A stretch of 60,444 bases of DNA, taken from NCBI GenBank assembly GCA_947507875.1, contig CANNQP010000026.1, positions 1 to 60,444 of the forward strand. Reading direction: 5' to 3'. Position 1 is the stretch's first letter. The number at the start of each line of letters is the position of its first letter. Below, one piece after another: positions 1 to 8,377 of the stretch. The position numbers and the translations under genes are program-made. Source of the stretch: Verrucomicrobiaceae bacterium (lineage in GTDB: Bacteria; Verrucomicrobiota; Verrucomicrobiia; Verrucomicrobiales; Verrucomicrobiaceae). The notes below the pieces were generated by a model that was given only the letters and a program-made list of their open reading frames with translations, did no database searches and had not been told where the DNA came from.

Positions 1-1974
1 GGGGTTTTTTTGGGCAAAGTCAGCCAACGAATCTGCATCCAAGGGGTTCACCTGCTCGGGCGTGGGCTTTTCCCAGTCGGCCCCAGCTCCGAAGGCGCGG
101 GCCTTGGCCTCCAGCCAAGCGGTGAAGGCTGGCTCTAGTTTCTCCATGGGCTCGGTGTTGGCAGCGATGGCCTCGTTGATGCGTTTGCCTTCTGCCAGCG
201 TGCGCAGGATGCCCTGGAAATTGGCCATGCCAAAGCGCTCCAGCAGCCAGGCCACGACTTGGCTGGACTGGTAGTAGGCGAACATGAGGTCATCGTCGCT
301 TTCGGCGCTGAGAAAGGCGCTGCTGAGTTGGCTGATGGAAGTGGCTTTTTTCTCCTCCAGAATCATGCGGCGGAAGCGCGCGTCCATGGCCATGCCCCAG
401 GCAGGGTGCCTCAGGCCTTCCTCGTGCACGCTGATGCCTTCGCTCAGCCAGCGCGGCATCCGGTTCTGCGTGAGGGTGAGGGTGACGACGTGACAAAACT
501 CATGCCATAGCGTGCTCTGCCAGTTGTTCCGGCCATGAGTGAGGCTGCCCGGGCTGTTCATGGTGATGACGCTGCCAAAGCACACCCCTAGCAGCCCCTG
601 GCCCCCTAGACTGCCCAAGGTGCGGATGGCGAAGTCCTGCTGCTGGTCGAAGAACTCCACCATGACGGGGCGCTTGAGTTCTAGGCCATACTTCGCGGTC
701 AATGCCATGCGTGCTTCGCGCAGCAGAGCGAGGGCTTCATCTCCGTAAATGGGCCAGTCCCGCGCGGGCATCTTCAGGATGAAATCATCGTGCCGTTGTG
801 TGGTAAAGCCGCGCATTTGCTGCTCTAGATGGCCGAGGTTGTGCGCCTGTACCTGGTAGCCGTCTTTGGCCCGAATCTCGGCCGCCAGCGTCCAGGCCTC
901 GTCTTCTTGCCCCAGTCGCAGCAGGTCATGGCAAAGCGCGATCTGGGCGGGTAGATAGGAGGGGTCCATCTCCAGCGCACGTCGCTGGTGTTCGGCGCCT
1001 TCGGCAAAGCGATAAGCGCGGGAAAGTACGCGTCCGATGGTGTGATCCACGGCAGGATTGCGATCCCAGAGCTCCAGGCCGCTGCGGCGTGCGGCCTCGA
1101 ATTTCGCTGCATCTCCTGCGCTCAGCCGCGTGATGGCGGCCACGAGCGCCCAGGCTTCCGGGCACTTGTCGCGGCGGGCGAGCACCTTCTGAGTCAGTCC
1201 GGCCGCATCCAGGAATTTCTCCGCGCCGATGAGTGCTTCGGCTTGCATGAGCAGCGCTTCTGCGTGGTGGGGATTCATCTCGAGCGTGCGCTTCAGATGT
1301 TCCTTCGATTGATCGCGGTCGCCATTCGCAAACGCCAAAGCTAGGCCGCCGCGGAACTCGGCGTCGTCTCCACAGGCCTTGATGCCAGCACGGAAGACAT
1401 CGGCTGCCCGTGCGGGGTCATTTTTTTCCAAAGCCAATCGGCCCTCCGCGAGGTAGGCGGCAGCGAGCTTGGGGTCTTTTTTTTGCGCCACCTGGAAGTA
1501 GTGCTGAATGACTTTTTTCGCATCGGCCCCGAGCGCCAGCGCGGCCTGGCCTAGAGCGACCCAATCGGCAGCACTGCGTTCCTTGGCCGGCTTGACCTTG
1601 GCGGCGGCATTGACCTGCTGAAGCGTCTTTTGAGTCTGGTCCTTGCGGCCCATGCGGCGAGCGATCTCGTGCTGTAGCATCAGCAGCTCCAGGTGATTGG
1701 GGAATGCCTTCAGCGCCAGTTCCGCTTCGTCGAGTGCTTCCCGCTCACGCCCCAGATTCAGCAGCGCGCGCAGTCGCAGCAGTCGCCAGTCGGGCAACTT
1801 GAGCCCACGCTGGATGGCGCGTTCGCTGATCATCGCCACCTCGTCATCCATGCCCGCCCTCAAGGCCTGACGCATGGGCTCCAGGTTTCGTTCCTCAAAA
1901 AGCTGTTCCAAGTCCAGCTGCTGGCCATGGAGTGCCGCCGCCCAGCCAAGGAAGAAAAAGAACAGACGCCGCAT
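1..1974 (-). CDS. TPR-repeat protein with C-terminal peptidase-MA-like metallopeptidase domain (partial, 3' end outside window)
   Basis: Frame is open from the ATG at 1974 down to base 1, giving 658 codons with no stop, so the C-terminus lies outside the window. The N-terminus MRRLFFFFLGWAAALHG is a signal peptide. Residues ~20-400 are alpha-helical with TPR-like repeats (for example the DPKLAAAYLAEGRLALEKND stretch and the NPHHAEALLMQAEALIG stretch). A zinc-peptidase motif HEFCH lies at residues 491-495, followed by PRWLSEG with Glu512 as the probable third ligand. That spacing is typical of the gluzincin-type peptidase MA/DUF1570 family known in Planctomycetes and Verrucomicrobia. The protein is probably exported and acts in the periplasm or at the cell surface; the substrate is unknown. 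It is divergent from the small membrane protein at 2064. Confidence 0.85.
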   Translation of the reverse strand, partial: MRRLFFFFLGWAAALHGQQLDLEQLFEERNLEPMRQALRAGMDDEVAMISERAIQRGLKLPDWRLLRLRALLNLGREREALDEAELALKAFPNHLELLMLQHEIARRMGRKDQTQKTLQQVNAAAKVKPAKERSAADWVALGQAALALGADAKKVIQHYFQVAQKKDPKLAAAYLAEGRLALEKNDPARAADVFRAGIKACGDDAEFRGGLALAFANGDRDQSKEHLKRTLEMNPHHAEALLMQAEALIGAEKFLDAAGLTQKVLARRDKCPEAWALVAAITRLSAGDAAKFEAARRSGLELWDRNPAVDHTIGRVLSRAYRFAEGAEHQRRALEMDPSYLPAQIALCHDLLRLGQEDEAWTLAAEIRAKDGYQVQAHNLGHLEQQMRGFTTQRHDDFILKMPARDWPIYGDEALALLREARMALTAKYGLELKRPVMVEFFDQQQDFAIRTLGSLGGQGLLGVCFGSVITMNSPGSLTHGRNNWQSTLWHEFCHVVTLTLTQNRMPRWLSEGISVHEEGLRHPAWGMAMDARFRRMILEEKKATSISQLSSAFLSAESDDDLMFAYYQSSQVVAWLLERFGMANFQGILRTLAEGKRINEAIAANTEPMEKLEPAFTAWLEAKARAFGAGADWEKPTPEQVNPLDADSLADFAQKNP

Positions 1975-2063
1975 GATAGCAACAAACGCGCCTGATCTCT
2001 GCATCTCTCGGGCGCCTGCATTTGGTCCTTGATCGCAGGCCCAAGGAACGCCTTGGATAGGGC

Positions 2064-2435
2064 ATGAATTCGCTGCTTTTCCTTCTGACCGTTCCTCTTT
2101 GGGAGCAGATCGGTGCTGGTCGTTTCCGTCTCGCTTTGGTGTGTTTCGCTCTTGCGGGTCTCTGTGGGCTGGTTTCGGGTGCTATCCATTTGTTTATGGA
2201 AAGCCGTCGCCGCCTCGGGGCCATGCTATCAAGCGTAGGGCTCGTGCTTGGACTCATTCCCCTGACGCTGGCGTGGCAAGTGCGGGATGTGGTGTTTCAG
2301 CCCGTCGCGGATGCCTCAGGCGCCGCCCAGGCCCCTTCGCTGGTGGAGGCGCTCTTGGTTCCGCTTTTGCCGGTGTTATTCAACGCCGCCCTGCTTCTTG
2401 CCCATCGGGCAACTCCATCGGCAGAAGCCCGTTGA
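2064..2435 (+). CDS. Small integral membrane protein, unknown function
   Basis: 123 residues with three hydrophobic stretches (about residues 20-42, 52-70 and 92-112), consistent with three transmembrane helices. The first contains FRLALVCFALAGLCGLVSGA. No catalytic motif is visible and I do not recognise the family. The ATG is preceded by a purine-rich GGATAGGG segment that could serve as a ribosome binding site. Two longer ORFs on the opposite strand (1860-2189 and 1895-2257) lack hydrophobic periodicity and look like shadows. It sits between the divergent TPR/HExxH gene and the PSCyt1 gene, from which it is separated by 140 bp, so co-transcription is possible but not shown. Confidence 0.6.
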   Translation: MNSLLFLLTVPLWEQIGAGRFRLALVCFALAGLCGLVSGAIHLFMESRRRLGAMLSSVGLVLGLIPLTLAWQVRDVVFQPVADASGAAQAPSLVEALLVPLLPVLFNAALLLAHRATPSAEAR

Positions 2436-2575
2436 ATCCCTGAAGCTGAGCCGCGCCGCTCAGGCGTGGGGCAACGATGACGGCTAGAGGGTGAGATGGA
2501 ACTCCGCGGGTTTGGGGGGCGCAACCGAGGCTTGCTTTTGGAGTTTCATGGGGCCGTTGTCCTTCTTTTTGCACC

Positions 2576-5083
2576 ATGAAACGGGTCCTGCTCTTCCTTT
2601 GGCTTCTGCCTCTCGGCTCTCCGGCTGCGAATGAGCCTGCCTCCGCTCATGCGGAGATTCCGGCCGATCAGCTGAGCTTTTTCGAAAAAAATATCCGTCC
2701 CGTCTTGGTGCAACATTGCTACAAATGTCACTCGACTGACTCTGAAAAGGTCAAAGGTGGGCTGACGCTGGATACACGCCAGGGCAGCCAACTGGGTGGA
2801 GAATCGGGGCATCCTGGCATCACCCCAGGGCGTGTGGAGGCGAGTTCCATCTACGAGGCGATCACTTGGAAAAATGGCGAGATGCAGATGCCACCGAAAA
2901 CCAAGCTGCCGGATGAAGTGATCGCCCATTTCAAGAAGTGGATCGAGATGGGTGCGCCTGATCCGCGCGAGGCAAAAGTCGCCAATGCCAGCGGTGGAAA
3001 ACGGCAGATCGACATGGCAGAGGGGCGCAAGCACTGGGCTTTTCAGAAACCCGTGCAGCCGGCCTTGCCTGAGGTGAAGACAGCCCATTGGGCGAAGACA
3101 GAAATCGACCGGTATGTGCTGGCTGGTCTGGAAAAAGCCGGGTTGCGTCCGGTGCCAGATGCGGATCGACCCACGCTGATCCGCCGCATCGCCTATGATT
3201 TGACCGGCCTGCCTCCGACGCCGGATGAAGTGAGAGCTTTCCTGGCCGACACCTCGCCTGAGGCCGTGAAGCGTGTCATCGATCAATACCTGGATTCACC
3301 GCGTTTTGGCGAACGCTGGGCTCGGCACTGGCTCGACATTGCCCGCTATGCGGAGAGCAGTGGCAAGGAGGTGAACGTACTCTACCCCCATGCCTGGAGG
3401 TATCGCGATTATGTGATCGATGCCTTCAACCGTGACAAGCCCTACGACCAGTTTGTGAAGGAGCAGATCGCAGGAGACTTGATGAAGTTTGAGGGCAAGC
3501 GTGACCAAGCTGAAAAAATCGTCGCCACCGGTTTCTTGGCCATCGGTAGCAAGGGACACAACCAGCGCGACAAGCGGCAATTTGCCATGGATCTCGTCGA
3601 TGAGCAGATCGATACGATGTCGCAGGCCATGCTAGGTCTGACCCTAGCTTGCGCACGCTGCCATGATCACAAATTCGATCCGGTGACTCAGCGCGACTAC
3701 TATGCGCTGGCAGGCATCTTTCTGAGCAGCGAGACCCTGTATGGCACCTACAGCCAGCTGCAAAATTTGAACCCGAGCACGCTGATCGAGCTGGATCGAG
3801 GGGCAGGCCTGCCCGATGCCGTGGCGGCCCTGTCTCCCGCGGACTACGCGCAGCTGAAAGAGAGCTATGATGAAGCCAAAGCCACCGCTGAGGGCCTTCG
3901 TCGGCAAGTCTTCAGCCAGACGCCTGAGGAGCGTGAACGTCAGGGCGCGGCGAACTTCCTGCGCATTCGCGGCTCCAATGACCGAGCGGATGCGATTCGT
4001 GCGGATTTGGAACTCTTTGAGCCCGATGGCAGCCCGCGCACACTAGCCATGGCCGTGCTGGACCGGGAGCGCCCGGTGAACAGTCCACTCCTGGTGCGTG
4101 GTGACCTTCAGCAGCCGAGCGAGGTCGTGCCACGGGGGCTGGTGGAGGTGCTCTGTGCGCCGGATGAGCCGCGCAACATCAGTCAGGGTAGCGGACGGTT
4201 GGACCTCGCGTGGTGGATCGCTTCTGAGCAAAATCCTCTCACCGCCCGTGTCATGGTGAACCGCGTTTGGATGAAGCTGATGGGGCGTCCGCTCGTGCCC
4301 ACCGCGGATAACTTTGGCTTCATGGGGCAAAAGCCGACGCACCCTGAGCTGCTCGATCACCTCGCCGTCCATTTCATGGACAACGGATGGTCGGTGAAGC
4401 ACTTGATCCGCACCCTCATGATGAGCCGCGCCTACCAGATGGGCTCAAGCCATGACGCGGCCAACCAGGCGACGGATCCTGAAAACCAGTGGCACTGGCG
4501 CATGAGCCCGCGTCGGCTCGATGCCGAGGCGATTCGCGATGCCATGCTTTACGTGGCAGGTGTGCTGGATTTTTATCCGGTCGATGGCTCTCCCGTGGCC
4601 CGTGCTGGCGAGGACAGGCAGGCGATTTTCAATCTGTCCCGCGAAGTAATGGGGAAGCCCTACCCTTACCGCAGCATTTACCTGCCGATCCTGCGTGACC
4701 AAGTGCCCGAGTTCCTCAACGTGTTCGATTTTCCGGACGCCAGTCTCGTGACGAGTGAGCGCGACACAACCAACGTGCCCAGCCAGAGCCTTTTCCTCAT
4801 GAACAACAGCCAAGTTCTCGCCGCAGCGGACGCCTTTGGGAAGCGGGTGGCGGCCTACGAGGGCACCGCCCAGGAAAGGCTCGCCTACGCTTGGCAGCTG
4901 GCTTTTGCCCGACCGCCGACCGCAGCGGAGCTGGCTGCGATTCGCAGTTTTTGGGCGCGTTTTCCCAGCCAAGCGATCGAAGGGAAAGCGACTCAGCAGG
5001 CTCGCGACTATGCTCAAAAGGCAGCGCTATCCGCTTTTTGCCAGAGTTTGTTCGCCAGTGCCGAGTTCCGCTATGTGAACTGA
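2576..5083 (+). CDS. PSCyt1 / DUF1549 / DUF1553 secreted cytochrome-type protein
   Basis: 835 residues. Signal peptide MKRVLLFLWLLPLGSPAANE. A planctomycete-type cytochrome c domain (PSCyt1) follows, with heme motif CYKCH at 48-52 and a downstream Met-containing loop (MQMPPKTKLP). DUF1549 (about 165-375) carries the strongly conserved ERWARHWLDIARYAES stretch and a second CxxCH, CARCH at 359-363. DUF1553 (about 535-790) has AWWIASEQNPLTARVMVNR-like and RRLDAEAIRDA motifs. These large proteins are abundant in Planctomycetota and Verrucomicrobiota; their reaction is unproven and they are often placed in polysaccharide or electron-transfer contexts. Their usual DUF1501 neighbour is absent here; the next gene encodes a membrane fusion protein. 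Confidence 0.93.
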   Translation: MKRVLLFLWLLPLGSPAANEPASAHAEIPADQLSFFEKNIRPVLVQHCYKCHSTDSEKVKGGLTLDTRQGSQLGGESGHPGITPGRVEASSIYEAITWKNGEMQMPPKTKLPDEVIAHFKKWIEMGAPDPREAKVANASGGKRQIDMAEGRKHWAFQKPVQPALPEVKTAHWAKTEIDRYVLAGLEKAGLRPVPDADRPTLIRRIAYDLTGLPPTPDEVRAFLADTSPEAVKRVIDQYLDSPRFGERWARHWLDIARYAESSGKEVNVLYPHAWRYRDYVIDAFNRDKPYDQFVKEQIAGDLMKFEGKRDQAEKIVATGFLAIGSKGHNQRDKRQFAMDLVDEQIDTMSQAMLGLTLACARCHDHKFDPVTQRDYYALAGIFLSSETLYGTYSQLQNLNPSTLIELDRGAGLPDAVAALSPADYAQLKESYDEAKATAEGLRRQVFSQTPEERERQGAANFLRIRGSNDRADAIRADLELFEPDGSPRTLAMAVLDRERPVNSPLLVRGDLQQPSEVVPRGLVEVLCAPDEPRNISQGSGRLDLAWWIASEQNPLTARVMVNRVWMKLMGRPLVPTADNFGFMGQKPTHPELLDHLAVHFMDNGWSVKHLIRTLMMSRAYQMGSSHDAANQATDPENQWHWRMSPRRLDAEAIRDAMLYVAGVLDFYPVDGSPVARAGEDRQAIFNLSREVMGKPYPYRSIYLPILRDQVPEFLNVFDFPDASLVTSERDTTNVPSQSLFLMNNSQVLAAADAFGKRVAAYEGTAQERLAYAWQLAFARPPTAAELAAIRSFWARFPSQAIEGKATQQARDYAQKAALSAFCQSLFASAEFRYVN

Positions 5084-5143
5084 GGTTCGTTGTCCGCATG
5101 GCGAGAAAGTTGCCAGTCAGGGTCGCGTGTCGTAAGGGCTGTC

Positions 5144-6103
5144 ATGAGCTTTTTCCCAGGTATCATTCGCTATGGCAGCATCGCGCTCGCCATCGCTGGG
5201 GTGTGGCAGATGACCCAAGTCATGGAGGTGATCCGTGCGCAGGAGACACCGATCACCCCACCGCCGGTGCCGCCGCCGGCCAAGCCTTATGCTGAAGGAT
5301 TGGCTGCCACCGGTATCCTGGAGGCGTTGGATGACAATGTGGCCATCGGACCTCCCGCTCCCGCGCTCGTTTCCAAAGTACATGTGAAAGTCTGGCAAAA
5401 GGTCAAGGCGGGAGAGCCGCTGATGCAGCTGGATGACCGGGAGCTGCAAGCGCAACTCATCAGCCAAGAAGCCACCGTTTTGGTGAACGAAGCCGCAGTG
5501 CAGACCGCGGAAGCACAACTGACCAAGCAGCAAGACATGCTGGATCGTCTGCAATCGGTGACCGATCAGCGGGCGATTACCCAAGATGAAGTGAAAAATC
5601 GGGCGAATGATGTGAGAGTCGCGCGTGCCCAGGCTGCTGAAGCCAAGGCTCAGCTGGGCGCTGCCCGTGCGGCTGTGCAGCAGACACGTCTGCTGATGGA
5701 TCGAATGACGGTGCTTGCCCCACGCTCCGGCACAATCCTGCAGGTCAACATTCGCCCTGGCGAGTATGCCTCTCCTCAAAATCGTTTGGCAGCCATTGTT
5801 CTAGGCGAGATCGATACCCTGCAAGTGCGGGTCGATGTGGATGAGCAAAATGCCGCTAGCGTGCGTGATGGCATGGTGGCTTCTGCTTATCTAAAAAGCG
5901 ATAGTGCGACCGCCTATACGTTAGATTTTGAGCGAATTGAGCCCTTTGTGATTCCAAAGCAATCCTTGACGGGGGCAAGCACAGAACGGGTCGATACCCG
6001 CGTGCTTCAGGTGATTTACCGTCTGACTCCGCCCCAGGGTTCTGCCGCACGACTGTATGTCGGTCAGCAGGTGGATGTCTTCATGGGGCAGAAAAAAGAC
6101 TGA
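5144..6103 (+). CDS. HlyD/RND-type periplasmic adaptor (membrane fusion protein), orphan
   Basis: 319 residues from the ATG at 5144, preceded by TAAGGG at a suitable distance; an upstream in-frame TTG at 5090 is less likely. A hydrophobic N-terminal segment (IIRYGSIALAIAGVW) anchors or exports the protein. It has the adaptor architecture: biotinyl-lipoyl half-motif (PPAPALVSKVHVKVWQKVKA, GEPLMQLDDRELQAQL), a coiled-coil hairpin of ~100 residues rich in Ala/Gln/Glu, the second lipoyl half (MTVLAPRSGTILQVNIRPGE), then a beta-barrel domain with LQVRVDVDEQNAA. Such adaptors couple an inner-membrane transporter to an outer-membrane channel, yet no transporter or channel gene adjoins it. It begins 60 bp after the PSCyt1 stop and may be co-transcribed with it. 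Confidence 0.88.
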   Translation: MSFFPGIIRYGSIALAIAGVWQMTQVMEVIRAQETPITPPPVPPPAKPYAEGLAATGILEALDDNVAIGPPAPALVSKVHVKVWQKVKAGEPLMQLDDRELQAQLISQEATVLVNEAAVQTAEAQLTKQQDMLDRLQSVTDQRAITQDEVKNRANDVRVARAQAAEAKAQLGAARAAVQQTRLLMDRMTVLAPRSGTILQVNIRPGEYASPQNRLAAIVLGEIDTLQVRVDVDEQNAASVRDGMVASAYLKSDSATAYTLDFERIEPFVIPKQSLTGASTERVDTRVLQVIYRLTPPQGSAARLYVGQQVDVFMGQKKD

Positions 6104-6136
6104 CGTGACCCACTCTCTGTGGCCCTAGATAGGCAG

Positions 6137-6934
6137 ATGCAGCCCCAAATCACCAGCAGCTCCAACGAACGGATCAAACATGCCCGGCGCGTGAGGGATG
6201 GCCGCGAGCCGGAGCTGATTTTTTTGGAGGGATTGCGTTTGGCTGAGGAGGCTCTGCGATCCGGGCTCCAGGTCGAGTGTGCCTTTGCAGCGTCGGGCAG
6301 CAGCGACGAGCGGCTGCAGGCTTTGGTGCAGAGCTTGGCTGACGGCCCCATTTTTTGGACACAACCTGAGGTGCTCGAAAGCCTGGGCGCCACTGTGCAG
6401 AGTCAGGGACTCGTCCTGATTGCGCGACGTCCGGTGCTCGATTTGAGTCGATTTTTTGACAAAAAAGACGGTCTCTATCTCGCGCTCGACCGCCTGCAGG
6501 ACCCTGGGAACATGGGAACCCTGCTCAGGACAGCCGAAGCAGCTGGTGTGTCTGGTGTGATCGCCCTGGCTGGCTGCGTGGACCTTTTTTCTCCCAAAGT
6601 CCTGCGCAGTGCCATGGGTTCAGCGTTTCGGCTGCCAGTGCTGCATGGAATGGCTGCGACAGAATTGCTGCCTCTGTGTGAGTTGCATGGGCTGCATCTG
6701 GCTGCGGCCGCAGGTGCTGGGAAGGTTGATTACGCAGCCCATGACTGGTGCCAACCTTCGGTGCTATTGCTCGGCAATGAAGGCAATGGGGTCAGTCCGG
6801 CTTTGCTTGCTGACTGTCACAGCAGTCTTTTCATTCCGATGGCTCATGGAGTTGAGTCGCTCAATGTGGCTGCCGCTGGTGCGGTGATGCTTTTTGAAGC
6901 AGCGAGGCAAAAGCGACTCCGTCACGCAGCCTGA
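6137..6934 (+). CDS. TrmH/SpoU-family RNA 2'-O-methyltransferase
   Basis: 265 residues from the ATG at 6137; an in-frame GTG at 6119 would add six residues. The N-terminal substrate-binding domain starts with TSSSNERIKHARRVRDGRE, the usual opening of this family, and contains LIFLEGLRLAEEAL. The C-terminal SPOUT knot domain shows the three family motifs: LDRLQDPGNMGTLLRTAEA (motif 1), VLLLGNEGNGVS (motif 2) and IPMAHGVESLNVAAAGAVM (motif 3), which together form the SAM pocket. Members 2'-O-methylate ribose in tRNA or rRNA; the exact target cannot be read from the sequence. It lies 33 bp after the adaptor gene and converges with aroB. Confidence 0.93.
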   Translation: MQPQITSSSNERIKHARRVRDGREPELIFLEGLRLAEEALRSGLQVECAFAASGSSDERLQALVQSLADGPIFWTQPEVLESLGATVQSQGLVLIARRPVLDLSRFFDKKDGLYLALDRLQDPGNMGTLLRTAEAAGVSGVIALAGCVDLFSPKVLRSAMGSAFRLPVLHGMAATELLPLCELHGLHLAAAAGAGKVDYAAHDWCQPSVLLLGNEGNGVSPALLADCHSSLFIPMAHGVESLNVAAAGAVMLFEAARQKRLRHAA

Positions 6935-7119
6935 ACCCTGGGGCGTCCAACGGCAACGGCGGGATGGACGTCGTGCCGAATTCCATCGGCCCTGCAAGTC
7001 GTGCCTAGCTCCGCGAGTGCGGGGGCTGCCTTTGCCAAGACCATCCAGAGTTCACGCTTACGGTTTCGGGCAGCCTAACGTTTTTTGAAAAAACGAGGAT
7101 AGCGCGGCTTTGGATCGGC

Positions 7120-8286
7120 CTAGTGCCTCAGTTCTGCTAAAGCAGCGCGCAGATCATCCTCCGTCACCTCTTGACTCACCAAGGCGTCCCCCAGGTGTGG
7201 CAGGAGGATGAAGCGCACTTTGCCGTGCTCGAATTTTTTGTCCATTCGAGCGATCTGCAGGATCTCTTCGGTCTGAAACTCAGATCCAAGAACGGTCGGA
7301 AGATGGTACTGCTTGAGCAAGCGCGTGATGGCTTCCGCATCGGCGGAAGTCAGTGTCGAAAGACGCACCGAAAGCCAAGCTGCGGCTCGCAGGCCGAGGG
7401 AGATGGCCTCGCCATGCAGAAGCTTGCCGTAACCTGCGGCTGCCTCGATGGCATGACCTAAAGTATGACCAAAATTTAGCAAGGCACGCAGTCCCTGGGT
7501 TTCAAATTCATCTGCCTCCACGATGCGGGCCTTGATGGCGATGTTTCGCCGAATCAGCTCTGCCATCAAAGCTTCATCGCTTCGATTCGCTGCTTTTTCG
7601 ATCAGAGGCAGCATGCCTGCATCGCGGATGCAGGCGTGTTTGATGATCTCGGCAAAGCCTTCATTCCATTCTCGTGCAGGTAGGCTAGAAAGAGTACGAG
7701 TGTCTGCGATGACGTGGGCGGGTTGATGAAAGGCACCTACCATGTTTTTGGCATCAGGCAGGTTCACCCCTGTTTTACCACCGACGCTGCTATCCACCTG
7801 ACTCAGAACGGTGGTTGGGCATTGGAGGTAGGGGATGCCACGCTGATACATGGAGGCACAAAAGCCACCTAGGTCGCCGATCACGCCGCCGCCCAGCGCC
7901 ACAAGAAAGCTTTTTCGGTCCAACCCTGCGCGGGCCATTTGACTGCATACGGTTTCCGCAGTCCGCAGAGATTTGCTCGATTCACCGGAGGGTACTGTGA
8001 TGAGGGTGACGTGGCAGCCCGCCGCCTGCAAGCTGTGCAGAGCGGCTTCGGCATACAAAGGACCGACGATCGAATCGGTCAGGATGGCACAGCGCTTTTT
8101 GCCGGCAAAGCGCTGATGGGCGATTTCTCCGATTTCATGAAGCAGGCCAGGTACCACATCTACCCGGTAGCTACGAGGGCCGAGATCGACATCGACATGC
8201 AGGCGAAGGGGAACAACGTTTTCTTGGGACATGAAGGAAAGCTTAAGGACGTGACAGAACCTCACCGTGGCGTGGCTAGGAGGCAT
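7120..8286 (-). CDS. aroB: 3-dehydroquinate synthase
   Basis: 388 residues; converts DAHP to 3-dehydroquinate in the shikimate pathway, NAD- and metal-dependent. Visible landmarks are VPSGESSKSLRTAE, the NAD-binding segment ALGGGVIGDLGGFCASMYQRG, PTTVLSQVDSSVGGKTGVNLP, the metal-ligand helix NEGFAEIIKHACI and LNFGHTLGHAIEA with two metal-ligand histidines, and LLHGEAISLG. The length suits the family (about 360-370) with an 18-residue N-terminal extension. I chose the ATG at 8286 because a perfect AAAGGAG lies five bases upstream; the alternative ATG at 8232 (MSQENVV) fits the family start better but has no ribosome binding site. Divergent from the LOG-family gene and convergent with the SpoU-type gene. 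Confidence 0.97.
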   Translation of the reverse strand: MPPSHATVRFCHVLKLSFMSQENVVPLRLHVDVDLGPRSYRVDVVPGLLHEIGEIAHQRFAGKKRCAILTDSIVGPLYAEAALHSLQAAGCHVTLITVPSGESSKSLRTAETVCSQMARAGLDRKSFLVALGGGVIGDLGGFCASMYQRGIPYLQCPTTVLSQVDSSVGGKTGVNLPDAKNMVGAFHQPAHVIADTRTLSSLPAREWNEGFAEIIKHACIRDAGMLPLIEKAANRSDEALMAELIRRNIAIKARIVEADEFETQGLRALLNFGHTLGHAIEAAAGYGKLLHGEAISLGLRAAAWLSVRLSTLTSADAEAITRLLKQYHLPTVLGSEFQTEEILQIARMDKKFEHGKVRFILLPHLGDALVSQEVTEDDLRAALAELRH

Positions 8287-8291
8287 GGCAA

Positions 8292-8298
8292 CTCCTTT
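8292..8298 (-). promoter_or_regulatory. Strong Shine-Dalgarno for aroB
   Basis: On the minus strand the sequence reads AAAGGAG, then five bases (TTGCC), then ATG at 8286. It decides the choice of the longer aroB start over the ATG at 8232, whose upstream sequence has no purine-rich box. Good Shine-Dalgarno boxes are uncommon in this window. Confidence 0.7.
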
Positions 8299-8377
8299 GG
8301 GGGCTGTACAAAAATCGGCAGGGGGCGTTCATGAGATTTTGAATTTCTGCCATGTCCCTTTGTCAGAGATCATCACC

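Noticed and set aside
7078..7095. CGTTTTTT-GAAAAAACG palindrome downstream of aroB
   Set aside because: The arms are nearly all A/T with no loop, so it is a poor hairpin; no GC stem adjoins the T run on either strand, so I did not call a terminator.
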